A stretch of 64,000 bases of DNA from Pontederia crassipes (Eukaryota; Streptophyta; Magnoliopsida; Commelinales; Pontederiaceae), in assembly GCA_030549335.1 (NCBI GenBank), contig CM060191.1:54845447-54909446 (forward strand). The letters are read 5' to 3'. The notes beneath the pieces were generated by a model, which had not been told where the DNA came from, did no database searches, and saw only the letters and a list, made by a program, of their open reading frames with translations. The position numbers and the translations under genes are program-made. Below, in pieces: positions 1 through 12,007 of the stretch; the first letter of the stretch is position 1; every line of letters starts with the position of its first letter.

Positions 1-739
1 TCAAATATTTGATAGGAATGATAACTTGGGTGCCAAAACGATAAGTTGATTGCCTTAAAAATGATAACTTATCATAACTTTTGTTGTGGTTATCCAATGT
101 GATCAAATTTGAACAACAATGAGTTAGGACAATAATATAATGATTTCCTATGGCCTTTGTGCAGAATTAATAGTTTTGCATGTCGAAATGACAGTTTTGC
201 CCTTTAACGATAACTTGGCATTAGAAAAATGATAACTTATTCAAATGGATTTAAAACTTTGCACAATTTGAGATATGATCATCCAAATATATTTCATTCA
301 TGATAATAATGGATTTAGGGCAAGAAAATCATTGAAAATTAGTTCACTCAAAATAATGATAACTTGACCTATTGGAGTGATAACTTGTCTTAAAAATGAT
401 AATTTTGCATAGAATTGAAATATTTATGAATTTTGGCATTTCAAAACATCTATGCACATGGAATTAAATATAAAATGAGGAATATCAACTAGTTATCACA
501 ATCTATGCATTTCAAACATAATTGACCAAAAGTTGGACAATTTAGGGATTCGATAGGGGTGAAATGCATTTAAAATGAGATAAAAACCTATAGTGATCAG
601 CTAGTGATCAAATTCCTACCCACTTACCTACATAAGATGTCATCTGATCCACAAAAGTGAGCTGAACTGCGTGCATATGGCTCAGTAACGATCGGTTCAC
701 ATGTTGCAGCCATCGACATTAGTTCCTTGTTGTGTCCCT
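1..739. repeat. AT-rich DNA with ATGATAACTT motif array
   Basis: No gene is visible. The first 420 bases repeat a short motif close to ATGATAACTT, often preceded by CCAAAA or TTAAAA. The same CCAAAATGATAA-type motif is repeated at about 7230-7620 inside the LTR at 6241-7833, so this stretch is probably a fragment of a related LTR. Recognisable similarity to the gypsy LTR at 10430-10910 starts only near 740. The origin is inferred; the motif array is seen directly. Confidence 0.4.
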
Positions 740-1739
740 ATAATATTCTCAAAAAAATTAAATAGAAATAAAATTAAAATAAGTAAAATAAATATAATAT
801 AATGCTAGCTAAGGCTCAATTAACATACGTTTACCCTAATATATCCTAAATAACATACCTCTTTCTTTTCTTTTCACGCACTCCAGCCGACAGCCTTTCT
901 CACCTTCCCACTCTCCCTCGAATTTCGGCAGCACTACTCTCCCCTCTCACTTCATCCCACCCACTCCAATAGGCAGCCGAACACAGCAACGAAGACTCAC
1001 TCAGCTACAGCAGCCTACACTCATCCCCTCTCTCTCCCTCTCACCTACTCACTCCTCACACACCACGCAGCAACCAGGTGGCGACAACAACAAGCAACCA
1101 TAAGTGACAACAACCCACATCAGTTCTCTCTCTCCCACTACAACTCTCCCCTACTCTCTCTCCCTCTATCTTTCCCTTTTACGCGCAGTTAGCACCTGGA
1201 CAACAGCAGCTAGAGGGGAGCTTGAGGGGTCGGCAACTTCTACCAGGAAGAGAGGAAGAAGAAGACCGAGCTTCCAAGCAAGGAAGAGAAGAAAGGAAAA
1301 AGAAAAGAAAGGAAGATTAGGATTAGGATTTTAACATAAATCCTAAAGGTATGTTTGAAGGGATCCAAAGTCCTAATCTAACCCTTAATCATGAATGTTG
1401 TTTGAATTAAGGGTCTTGAAGACTAACTAAGTCTTCTTCATGCTAAAGTTAGGGAATGTTCATATGATGCTTCATGTTTTATTAGGCTACTATGATATTG
1501 TTAATCATGTTTAGAACTACGATGTTCTTGTTATATGTGTTTATCTCATTATGAAATTACTCATTTGTTATATATGAAATTACTCATTATGAAATGTTCT
1601 TATACAAATTCTTATTTATTTTCATTATTATTGTGCTCAAGAATGTTCGTATATGAATCATATGATGATTAGAGCAAAATGTATGCTCCATGTATGGATG
1701 AATATATGATTTGTAGGATGAAAATGTAGTGTAAATTCT

Positions 1740-2882
1740 TGTAGGTTCAAAAGCACCAAGAGGGGGGTGAATTAGTGTATAAAATTTTAATCATGTATTT
1801 CAAAACACCTTTTGTTAAAACCGATAAAAATGATCACGAGCAAGAATATAATAATGAAGTACAAATAAGAGAGAAAGCACAAACACAAGAGGCACGATGT
1901 GTTGATGAGGTTCGGCCTCGTTGTAAATTCACTAGCTTTCTCTTTTCTTGTAGGGAGAGAAACAACCCCTTTTACACTACTCACCTTCTTCTTTACTCAA
2001 GAGACAAGGCATACCTCTTTTTACAATGAGCTATCAATTTCACTAGATCATAATACAACGATTTCCTCCAAATCTCTTCTTTTACAAAATATGCTCACAC
2101 TCAAAACTAGAAGAGAAATGGATGAATCTAAAATTTGAGCTCCATAAAATGCTTTGGACTTGAAAGTAGACCTTCCATTAGGCTTTGGCACTCCTTTTAA
2201 AGGTTTCTCAATGTGTTCAACATGTCAAAAAACTTTTGCAAAAAGTATATATTAAAACATAGTCGTTATTGGTCATTTCGGACTGGGACTGTTGATCGCT
2301 GCTCTAGCCGGTCGACCGATCAATATAACAGTTGCTTTCTTTTCCCTTTATCTCTTCTGTGTCCTTCAACCGATCCTTCGACTGTCACATTTGCGACATG
2401 CTGTGAATCATTGTTTCCACTGGGCAGTCGACTTGTGAAACGATCGGTCATTTGACCGTCACATTCGCGACATGCTTCGAATCATTGTTTCCACTAGGCG
2501 GTTGATCGGTGAAACAATCGGTCCTTCGACCGTCATAGTCATGACATTCTTCAAATTATTCTCTTCTATTGGGCGATCGATCGGTGCGATGATAGGACTA
2601 ATCACCATGGATTTGACTTCTGCATTGCTCTGTCGACTGATGTGACGACCGGACCAATGACCGACATACATTCGATAATTTTCCTTTGATATCAATCAGC
2701 CGATCTGTATGATCGATTGACAGGATAGTATAAAAAAATTCTTTTTAAGTTTTAACTTTACGATTTATACTACACCTTTTTCTCTTACACCTACACAATC
2801 ATTACTCAAGCATAAATTAGTAAGTTTTACACCCAATTGAATTTGTTATCTCAAAACTTAGAAGGAAATATAGGATTCAACA
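1740..2882 (-). mobile_element. Solo Ty1/copia LTR with 5-bp target duplication
   Basis: On the minus strand this 1143-bp block begins TGTTGAATCCTAT and ends GAACCTACA, matching both ends of the copia 5' LTR at 29735-30748. The flanks are identical 5-mers, ATTCT at 1735-1739 and ATTCT at 2883-2887. No internal domain adjoins either side, so this is a solo LTR left by LTR-LTR recombination. Its middle (2250-2710) is packed with GGTCGA/TCGACC words. The small reading frames inside it are not genes. Confidence 0.9.
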
Positions 2883-4244
2883 ATTCTATCTCGTTGCTCC
2901 AGAACGTTCGACCAAAACTCTTTTGGTCGCCCATTTTGGAAGGTCCGAAAGTCTCAAATTTTTTGACGAATGCCAAGTCGACCAATTCGGTCATCTGAAC
3001 CCCATCCAACGGTTGTTCGAAATGGTTTCGGACGTCCGATTTAAAAAGTCCATTTTCTCAGACATTAACGACGTTAACATTCGCATGACCCATAGCAGTT
3101 GACCGAAACATGTTCGGTCGCCCGATCCCCGACGCAGTGGTCGTCCGAAAGTAGACCCATCATCCGCTCCATCTCTACTGCCTATGTGGCGCTAATTGTC
3201 TACACTTAGAATGATTTGAAGTATGTATGACCTTAAATAGGATTAAAACATGCAACATGTATTGAATGATTACATGTATTGATGAATATAAAGTAAAAGA
3301 TGGATTTTTGAAGGTGTCTTGTTTTTGTCATCGTACGGGGAGACCAAGACCCCCCTTGGAGGAAATAAGGTGTGGCTCCCGGGGAAACTAAGACCCCCCC
3401 TCTTAGAGGGAATAAGGTGTGGCTTCACGTGAGACAAAAAGATCATGTCCTTCCTAATGTAAATCGGCGAGCTAACATGGACTTATCAATCACCAAGATA
3501 AAAAATTATTTAATTGAGGATGAAAGATGAAAAGATGAATGACTTGGGACATAAAGATGAAGACGTTGATGATGAAATAAGCACCTAAAAGGATGCTAAT
3601 GAATGTCCTCTTGTCACTTCATGTTATGAATGAAGATGTTAAACTTAAGCAAGATAAGTTATGATATGCCTTAGCATAAAGCTTAATGATGTTATATGCT
3701 TTCTTATCTTTCCATGATGATTGTTCACGTCATATAGTGTGCACATAAGTAGCTCATATCATACATATGTTCTATGTTTACATTATAATGTAATGCATAT
3801 GCCATGACATGTAGAAAGTATGTTATAGGATCATAGCATGCATGTGCATCAACATACTCTAACGGGAGAAATACCTTGCACCCCATGGATGTGCAGATAT
3901 GGATGAGGCATAGGCCCGGCGTACATGTAATGATCGGACCACGACCCAAGTTATCTTATGGTACTTTATATTATGATGATGGACTCTTTAGCAAGTCGAG
4001 TATGTAAGGCCTATGGGCCTTTGAGTCATGTACTTATATATGAATTCATTTATGTATTATGTTGGGTCTTATGTTAGAGCCTATGTGGCCCATGTGCTAG
4101 TATGTTATCTTGGGATTTACATATTTAGAGGTCTTCCGCTATTTTATGTTATGATTATGTTTCTGCTACGATGTTATATGTAATTACATGTTTCTTCTAC
4201 TTGGTCAAGAAGAATGAGGCAAATGTAGCGTCGCCTGTGGTTCA

Positions 4245-5455
4245 TGTTGAATTCCAAGGCACCAAGAGGGAGGTGAATTGGTGTTTTAAAAATCAAAAAT
4301 ATCGATTTCACAAAACACATCGTGGAAGTTTAAAATCAATTTTTTAAACTTTAAATCAATGCAAATCAAATGATACCAGAAACATAATATGAGAAGGAGA
4401 GGGAGAAAGAATGCAAACACAAGAACACAAGGTGGTTGTTAACAAGGTTTGGTCATACTTTGGCCTATGTCTCTCCTCCGACTTCTCAACCTTGAGTCCA
4501 TCAGAGATTCCACTAAACTCTTCCTTCATTCCAAATGGGGCAAGGAAGAACCTTTTACATCAAACCACCTTTTTTTCGTTTCGAGAGGTAAGGCACACCT
4601 CTCCTCCAAGGAAGCTTATCCATTCAAGAGGTAAGATATGGAACTTCTTTTACACAGGAGCTCACTCAATTTCTAAACAAAGATTTCTCTCTTTTACAAT
4701 ATCATTCTCACAAGAAGAGAAGAGAGAAAGAAGAGAAAGTAGAATAGTAACTTCAACAGAAATGATATTCTTTTGATAACTTGAAGTTTTCACGAATGCT
4801 TGGATGGATGCTTTTTCTTCAGGATTACACTCCTTTTATAGCCTTCTACATGTGAAAAATTCGTCTAGAAAAGGTTTCACAAAATTCTCCTTGAAAAATA
4901 GTCATTATTATTCATCTCAGCCGAGGACCAGTTGACTGTACTGATGGGCCGATTGATCGATTTATATGAAAATTGCGTGATTTCTTCAGTGGCCATAGCT
5001 GGTCGGTCGATCGGACTATCGACCCGTTTGTCGATCGGTATAGTCTCATCATTTTGAATTTCATCCGTTGAGCTGATCAATCAATCGGTGCATCGACCGG
5101 TTTGTCGACCGATATATTCTCAACGTTGAACTAGGCAACTTGTGTATTGACCGGTCGATCGGTATGTCCGATCGGTCGACCGGTGCCTTGACCGGCCTTC
5201 CCTGTTTCGACCGGCTGGTTGACTGCCCTGCGCTATTTTGAGCATAACTTTCTAGACGGTCATCCAAATTAGATAATCTTGGATTCTATGAAAATCTAAT
5301 AGAATTCTCTACAATTTGACATTTAACATTCATCCAAAATCTAATGGGATTATTGTCAATTATTCAATCAAAATTTAGTGCATAAAGTTGTCCATTTTTA
5401 TAGGTTTGTATCATCAAAATATAATTTTATAGAGCATTAAAACTTTTCTCCAACA
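4245..5455 (-). mobile_element. Second solo Ty1/copia LTR with target duplication
   Basis: This 1211-bp block is homologous to the LTR at 12008-13161: the same 3'-side text (CACCAAGAGGGAGGTGAATTGG) and the same ending (CATTAAAACTTT...CAACA). It is flanked by GTTCA at 4240-4244 and GTTCA at 5456-5460, a perfect 5-bp duplication. A TATA-like CCTTTTATAG lies near 4830 on the reverse strand. GGTCGA palindromes fill about 4910-5230. It sits 40 bp inside the end of the host gypsy LTR. Confidence 0.9.
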
Positions 5456-5497
5456 GTTCAATCTCTAAATTGGGCTGAATTTTTGAGGTATTACAAT

Positions 5498-5510
5498 AGG
5501 TATTAGAGCC
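5498..5510 (+). other. Primer-binding site of gypsy element
   Basis: AGGTATTAGAGCC differs at two positions from TGGTATCAGAGCC, the usual retrotransposon site complementary to the 3' end of initiator-methionine tRNA. It lies two bases after the LTR end TTACA at 5495 and about 175 bp before the gag start. Confidence 0.75.
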
Positions 5511-5685
5511 AAGTTTTGGCTCATATGTATAGGTCTTAGAATGTGTAAACCATAGGTTGGCTAAGATGTCTGAGTGTAAAGTCCATGTGCAATCGTCATG
5601 AAGTACCACCGAGCCTAAAAGTACATGTTCTCTTATGATTAGTTAATGCTAACTACATTCTATGATGATTTGAATGTGGACGTAG

Positions 5686-6117
5686 ATGCCTCCACGACGT
5701 GCAATTGCAAATAAGGATGGTGAAAGAAATGCTTTCCTTGATGGATTGATCTGGGCAGCAAGCAATGTTTCAAAAAACAATGGGCCAGAATACTCCCTTG
5801 AAATATTTCTAAGGCTTGAGCCTCTAAGGTTTGATGGGGAGGGGAAGCCGAAAAGGATTGGAGCATGGCTTGAAGAGATAACGAACATCTTCAAGGTTAT
5901 GGAGTGTCCCGAGGACCGCATGGGAATGTAGGGCACCCAGTGTTTAGTGGCCAAGCAAAGATGTGGTGGAAGTCCATTTTGAAGACCACCTATGAGCATG
6001 AGAAGGATGTAGCATGAAAAAGTTTTATAGAAGCATTTGAAATTCTCTTCTATCCGGACTATGTCAAAGAGAAAAAGAGGGATGAGTTCCTCAATCTTAC
6101 CCAAGACAATATGACCA
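5686..6117 (+). pseudogene. Ty3/gypsy gag, N-terminal part, broken
   Basis: The open part (5686-5931) starts MPPRRAIANKDGER and contains LRLEPLRFDGEGKP and AWLEEITNIFKVM, features of Tekay/Del-type gypsy gag. A TAG stop follows RMGM at about 5929. Reading on gives the gag core (AKMWWKSILKTTYEHEKDVA, then ILFYPDYVKEKKRDEFLNL) with a further stop near 6017. The capsid-like protein would form retrotransposon particles. The coding text jumps from gag to reverse transcriptase near 6118, so a large internal deletion has occurred. Confidence 0.8.
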
Positions 6118-6240
6118 TGGATTCGACAAAAGTGGAAGTGGGGACAAATTGGAATAAACCCAAGAATGTGACCAAGATTATAAGCTTCTTATGACTAGCC
6201 GGATATTATAGAAGATTCATACAAGATTTCTCCAAAATAG
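6118..6240 (+). pseudogene. Gypsy reverse transcriptase/RNase H junction, left piece
   Basis: Translation gives NKPKNVTKIISFL, a stop, then AGYYRRFIQDFSKI, the conserved stretch just after the reverse transcriptase fingers/palm of gypsy pol. It is cut at 6240 by the LTR at 6241-7833 and resumes at about 7840 as [16 protein letters not shown]. The stop and the missing upstream polymerase show that it is dead. Confidence 0.75.
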
Positions 6241-7833
6241 TGATGCGTAAAATAATGTAGCAAAATAAATTAATTCAATATCTAATTTTATAAATTAATA
6301 TGAGAGGAAAAACATGGATTTTTGGAAATAGGTTTTGTAATTATAAAATAAAATAAAGAAAATAAGATAATAATAAGATAAGATAATAGTGTTGAAGTTA
6401 GGCCTTAGGATGAAAATAGATCAGGATAAATATTTGAACAATAAAAGATAAATTCAATCTTTAAAGATGAATTAGATGTCCCTAAAGTAATCTAACATGA
6501 TTAACTTATGATCTCCACGACTGGCATCCCTCAACCTAAGCACGTAGAACTATCTTAATTTAATAAGAATTGAAGTCTCCACAACTGGCATCCCATCAAA
6601 TCATATTAAAATTAAGATGCATTAAATTGGATTCTCTAGACTATTAATCACTTCACAAACTGGTAAAGATTAACAGACCACACAAATTTGATTCACCACA
6701 CACTAGTTATCAAATTTATGTCAATTATTAATTTCATATAAAATCAATTAAAATTAGTATAATAAATTCTGAAATTAAACGCTCCACAAATTGGTATAGC
6801 CTAATTCAGAAATTCAATTAACTAACATAAAAGCATTGAGCATAATTAATAATTGATCAGAAAAGATTAAAACAAATAAAATATGGTCCAAATAGTTTCC
6901 CTTCAATAATAATCTCCTAAAAATAAAATAACTAAAATATGGAGTTCATCCTAGAATTGTAGAGAGGTAATAACAAAATAACAATAATAATTGGAAGAAC
7001 ACCAAGAATAAAATAGGATCCTCGGATGTTGTTGGAGCGTCTAGATCAGCCATCCGATCAACTCTCTCTCTTGGTTAAGCCTGCAGAGCTCACGTAGAAG
7101 AAAACCACACTGCAAAGAACGAATTGGATCGTTGGCTTCCGTCTTTATTTATAGGTGCAAACGAGTATTCATGTTCATCACAACGTAAAATCGTACGATT
7201 GGATTTAAATCCATTGGATAAAAGTTGATCACAATCTCGGCCAAAATGATAAGTTATTTTAATCATTATGCCCAAAATGATAAACTCTTCTTATCTTTTA
7301 CTCCCTTCTTCTAATCTCGGCCAAAACAATACGTCCCTTCTTCTAATCTCGACCAAAGTGATGTATTATTGACCAATAAGTTTCGGCCATGTAAGCATTG
7401 ATACTTCATGTTACGCCCAAAAAATAAGTTGCATTGCTTTTACCCCCAACGGAGTCAGACGTAACTTTATTCAATGAAGGTGATAAACTCAATTTTATGC
7501 CCTGGCTGTGATCATCTCGGTCGACACGTATTTTGCCCAAAATCTGTGGATTACAGCCGATAGCAACTTTGTAATTATCGTTTACGCCCAAAGCTGCTAA
7601 ATGATATCCAAATCTGATTTTATCCCTTATCTCAATTACGCCGGCTTGCTTACAAAATAATTATAAAAATTAAATAAATCCCTCCTTAGTTAAAATATTC
7701 AAGGCATTAATAATCAAAATCAATAAATTCGAAATTATGATTAAAATGATCTAAAATGATGCATGCTAAGATCAAATTACAGAAAAAAATAATTAAAATA
7801 ATAAAGTAAATATGTTATATTTTGCATGCATCA
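6241..7833 (+). mobile_element. Solo gypsy-type LTR inserted in pol
   Basis: The 1593-bp block begins TGATGC and ends GCATCA, a perfect terminal inverted repeat, and cuts a continuous gypsy pol reading frame. It is closely related in reverse orientation to 48240-49061 (shared AGTTAGGCCTTAGGATGAAAATAGATC words) and more distantly to 29102-29734 and 46536-47931. No exact 5-bp duplication is visible (AATAG on the left, GATAT on the right). Its right half has a CCAAAATGATAA-type motif array. Small reading frames inside are not genes. Confidence 0.75.
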
Positions 7834-8313
7834 GATATCTACACCAATGTCAAAGTTGACAAGGAAAGATGAGAAGTTCATTTGGTCACAAGCATGTGAA
7901 GAAAGTTTCCAAGAGCTCAAGAGAATCCTCACAACGATGTCAATTCTAGTCATTCCTTCGGGGCATGGCGGTTATGTTGATGCTTGTGGCACGAGCTTAG
8001 GTTGTGTACTTATGCAATATGGCAAAGTAGTGGCATATACTTCTCGGCAATTGAACAAGCATGAGGTCAACTACCCAACTCATGATCTAGAGTTAGCGTC
8101 GGTGGCATTCGCATTGAAGATATGTCATCATTACTTTATGGTGAAGACTTTGAAGAGTACACAGATCACAAAAGCTTGAAGTATATGTTCTCACAAAATG
8201 AGTTGAACATGCGACAAAGAAGATGGCTTGAATTTCTTAAGGACTATGAGTTCGTTATATTGTACCATCCGAGAAAAGCCAGTGTAATAACCGATGCATT
8301 AAGCAGCAAGTGA
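7834..8313 (+). pseudogene. Gypsy pol RNase H domain, frameshifted
   Basis: Two overlapping frames (to 8179 and from 8122) together carry [20 protein letters not shown], then [20 protein letters not shown] and [20 protein letters not shown], then [20 protein letters not shown] and [16 protein letters not shown]. This is the RNase H region of Ty3/gypsy pol, which would degrade the RNA strand during reverse transcription. The D of the VDAC, E of LEL and D of YTDHKSL are the usual catalytic acids. A frameshift falls near 8140-8160. It ends at a TGA after DALSSK. Confidence 0.85.
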
Positions 8314-8489
8314 GAAGGATCACTTCGTTGCCTAAGAGTTCACAAGTGGAACCTTGTGGAAAGCATTGTACAATGGGCTCCAAATATTTGTGGCCGAATG
8401 ATCATACGTATGACCCATCATGTGATTGGATCAAGTTTAGTAGGAAGGATCCAAGCTCAAAGAAAGGACTAAAAAATATGCCAGGATGA

Positions 8490-9056
8490 TCAATGTTTGT
8501 CAAAGAGAAAGAAATCACTTCATGTATGAGGGAGTGGAAGCAAGAGGAGTTTCTTAACTTTCAACAAGGCGATATGTCAGTGGCGTGATCAGGTGGTAAT
8601 TCCAACTCGAAAAGTATTGCACATTCGCGAAGATAGAAAGATTAAGAGTAAATCGCCTTGAGAAAGGACTCAATTGATGTGTGAAGCTCTTGAGACAATG
8701 GACAAAGCAAGTGAGCTAATCGTTGAACTAAAAAAGAAACTTAAACATGGAGTCAAGGGATTATCAAAGAAAATGATTAAGCAAGGAAAATGGAGGGAGG
8801 GATGATCCTTACATGTCTCACAAGAAAGGAGAATCATTTAAAGGGAAGAAGCAATGACACTATTGCGGGAAGTTTCATCTGGGCGTATGTCACATGAAAA
8901 TCAGGGCGTGCTTGCAATGCGAAAAGATGGGACATTACATGAAGAATTGTCCGGAGAGACATGGTGTCAACTTCCCAAGAATGTCGAGACAAGTTCACAT
9001 CATGCAAGTTGAAGAAGCTCACAAGCTTCGAACATTATCCAAGGTAATGGTCACTT
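8490..9056 (+). pseudogene. Gypsy gag, C-terminal part with zinc knuckle, displaced
   Basis: Broken frames give REWKQEEFLNFQQGDMSVA (gag core end), RLEKGLN, and a zinc knuckle CLQCEKMGHYMKNC (Cx2Cx4Hx4C) near 8911-8952. This belongs before reverse transcriptase in an intact gypsy element, but here it follows RNase H, so the element has been rearranged or two copies have been joined. Several stops are present. Confidence 0.7.
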
Positions 9057-10572
9057 AATGATTAATTAACCTTATCAATTATAGTGTACGTGCACGATGG
9101 ACATACAAATCAATAGAAAGGTTAAGAGGAACACTTCAAGATAGGGCATGTAATACTAGTTCCTAACTTAGAAAGTTAAGGAAGATGACCAAGATCATAA
9201 TTGTGATGGTAAATGTATGAAACAAATTAGAATGGTTCAACTTAGGTTGATAGGACCTAAAAGATGATAGGAAATGATCAAAGTCTCAAGCCATGTAGTT
9301 TGATGCTTGAATAGATTAGATTAAGGATTAGAGTTGTGCAATGGAAACGTGGCGCAATACGATCTCAATTTCATAAGAATTGATTAGAACTCTAGATTAA
9401 TTGGAATATTGAAATAACAAGTTATGATGATCGTCTAGCGAAGACTAATTTTCAAAGGCCGTTAAAGTAAGACCGCCAAGGAATGTGCATTGGAATTCAA
9501 AAGTGAAGAAATCATGTCGGCGTACACGAGGAGCGGAAGATAAATGGAATAACGAGGATAAAAAGATTTATCGTTTAAGATTTTATAAAATTTGAGTATG
9601 AATTTTATTTTAAGAAAAGTATATTATAATATTCTAAAAAATAAATAGAAATAAAAGAAATCTAATGCTAGTTAAGGCCCAATTAGGAAGCCCACTACCC
9701 TAATAAACCCCCAAAACCCAAACTGCAGCCAACAACCTCTCTCAACTTCCGTCCCTCCCTCGAGTCCTGGCAACACTCCTGTCGAGACAAGTTCACGTCA
9801 TGCAAGTTAAGAAGCTCACAAGCTTCGAACATTATCCAAGGTAATGGTCACTTAATGATTAATTAACCTTATCAATTATAGTGTACGTGCATGATGGACA
9901 TACAAATCAATCGAAAGGTTAAGAGGAACACTCCAAGATAGGGCATGTAATACTAGTTCCTAACTTAGAAAGTTAAGGAAGATGTCCAAGATCATAATTG
10001 TGATGGTAAATGTATGAAACAAATTAGAATGGTTCGACTTAGGTTGATAGGACCTAAATGATGATAGGAAATGATCAAAGTCTCAAGCCATGTAGTTTGA
10101 CGCTTGAATAGATTAGATTAAGGATTAGAGTTGTGCAACGGAAACGTGGCGCAATACGATCTCAATTTTATAAGAATTGATTAGAACTCTAGATTAATTG
10201 GAATATTGAAATAACAAGTTATGATGATCGTCTAGTGGAGACTAATTTTCAAAGGCCGTTAAAGTAAGACCGCCAAGGAATGTGCATTGGAATTCAAAAG
10301 TAGAGAAATCATGTCGGCGTACACGAGGAGCGGAAGATAAATGAAATAACGAGGATGAAAGGATTTATCATTTAAGATTTTATAAAATTTGAGTACGAAT
10401 TTTATTTTAAGAAGAGTATATTATAATATTCTAAAAAAATTAAATAGAAATAAAAGAAATCTAATGCTAGTTAAGGCCCAATTAGGAGGCCCACTACCCT
10501 AATAAACTCCCAAAACCCAAACTGCAGCCGACAGCCTCTCTCAACTTCCCTCCCTCCCTCGACTCCTGGCAG

Positions 10573-10577
<5 letters not shown>
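8983..10577 (+). repeat. Tandem duplication of about 798 bp
   Basis: GTCGAGACAAGTTCAC begins at 8983 and again at 9781. The two units then match almost base for base through TAGTTAAGGCCCAATTAGG to the CT-rich TCCCTCGA(G/C)TCCTGGCA stretch. Each unit joins the gag 3' end to gypsy LTR sequence. Differences are a few substitutions and small indels, so the duplication is fairly recent. Confidence 0.9.
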
Positions 10578-10608
<31 letters not shown>

Positions 10609-11230
10609 ACACCCAACCACTCCAAACGATAATCGAACACCGCAATGAAGCCCCACTCAGCTACAATAGCCTACACTCATCCTCTCTCTCAGCCTCTCAC
10701 CTATTCACTCCTCACACTCAGCACGCAGCAACCAAGTGGCAATAGCAGCAAGCAACCATGAAGTGACAACAACCCACATCAGTTCTCTCTCCCCCACTAC
10801 AACCCTCCCTACTCTCTCCCCCTCTTACGCACAATCAGCACCTAGACAGCAGCGCAGCTACAAGGAGGAAGAGGGGAACTTGGGGGGCCGGCAACTTCTA
10901 TGCCTATGGATTTAATTGATGATTATGACAAATGTTCATACAATATGTATGATGATATGATTATATTTCTCCCATGCAATTTGTTTATATGCATGATGAT
11001 AGATTGTTATTGATGTTTGACATGTAGATCTTATGTTATAAATATGACATGCATATTGTTTACTTCTTTTATAAAAAGATGATGATGCATATCATGCGGT
11101 ATCTTGATTAGGATCATAGGATTGCATTGCATGGGCTTTACATACTCTAACCGGGGAAACCTCTGCACATTAGATCCATGTAGGTACCCAATGATTAGAT
11201 GGATGACGGCTCAACTCATTGGTGTGTGTA
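10430..11230 (+). repeat. Gypsy 3' LTR remnant
   Basis: This segment matches the 5' LTR pieces: 10430-10910 against 740-1330, and about 11080-11230 against 3800-3960, with the intervening text deleted near 10905. No 3' terminus with a target duplication was found. The 61-residue glycine-rich frame antisense to the poly-C tract is a composition artefact. Confidence 0.6.
10578..10608 (+). repeat. Poly-C homopolymer, 31 bases
   Basis: An uninterrupted run of 31 C sits in the CT-rich leader of the gypsy LTR remnant. The paralogous positions (about 935 and 9775) have no such run. It may be real slippage or an assembly or polishing artefact. Confidence 0.95.
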
Positions 11231-12007
11231 ATTAATTGACTGATTTATTATACTCTAAGCACAAAATATAAAAGACTATGGTCTAGATGCAGAGTCACTC
11301 CTCACTTCACTAGAATGCAAGTGCACAGATCGTAGTAGTAGACTCGAATGTTATATCCACAGTGATTTGAGACCTATAAACTCACTAACTAATCTAAAAC
11401 TAATTGAGCTGGAAACACTAAAGTGGATTAACAAATTATTGACATATTGGGGTTCATCTAATTCTGCTATGGATGGATTAGATCAACTCAACAATAAAAT
11501 CATTACAATTTCAACCTATAAAAACTACTCTCACAGTACATTAAAATAAGAACTAAGTATCTTTCATATGAATGTTAGTTAGGTTGATTCAACAAGGGTT
11601 TCAACTGATATTAGATTATCATGGAACTTATGCCATATATTAGTATGCTAACATTTCTTTTAAAAAATCACAAATAGTAGTAGTTACAAAGATAAGATAA
11701 ACAAACTAGCCCACTGCACAGAACAAATCAGATCCAAATACTAATGTTAATGCTCTTGGTTTATTACTAAACATCAAGGGAATCTAGAATCAACCTCTCG
11801 ATTGCCATTTCGATATGAGATTCACATTAACAAAAGCTAAATGGATGCATCAAAACTCAATATGGATAGATTGGAACTAGAAACTAGTATTAATGCTCTT
11901 GCTTCATTTCTAAAAAAACAAGGAAATCTAGAATCAACCTCTCGGCTACCAATACAATATGAGATTCACATTAACAAAAGTTAAAGGACACATTTAGATC
12001 TTGACAT
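11231..12007. repeat. LTR-like AT-rich DNA with a 154-bp tandem duplication
   Basis: The words AAGTGCACAGATCGTAGTAG and TATCCACAGTGATTTGAGACC near 11310-11370 resemble the start region of many plant gypsy LTRs. TCTAGAATCAACCTCTCG at 11783 recurs at 11937 with similar flanks (GATTCACATTAACAAAAG), a decayed tandem pair. No coding sequence is supported. Confidence 0.4.

Larger units (their letters stand above)
740..5497 (+). mobile_element. Ty3/gypsy 5' LTR, split by two solo LTRs
   Basis: Three separated pieces (740-1739, 2883-4244, 5456-5495) appear to form one LTR. The piece at 740-1330 matches 10430-10910 closely (CT-rich leader with the same CACGCAGCAACCA words). The piece around 3830-3960 matches 11100-11230 (GGATCATAG, CATACTCTAAC). 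The last piece ends in TTACA at 5495, directly before a primer-binding-site sequence. Two copia solo LTRs interrupt it. A short tandem duplication (AGACC-rich, AATAAGGTGTGGCT) lies at 3340-3425. The true left end was not found. Confidence 0.6.

Noticed and set aside
6241-7833. Exact 5-bp duplication for the LTR in gypsy pol
   Set aside because: The flanks AATAG and GATAT do not match. A shifted reading (AAATA against AGATA) would need non-standard LTR ends, so no duplication is claimed.
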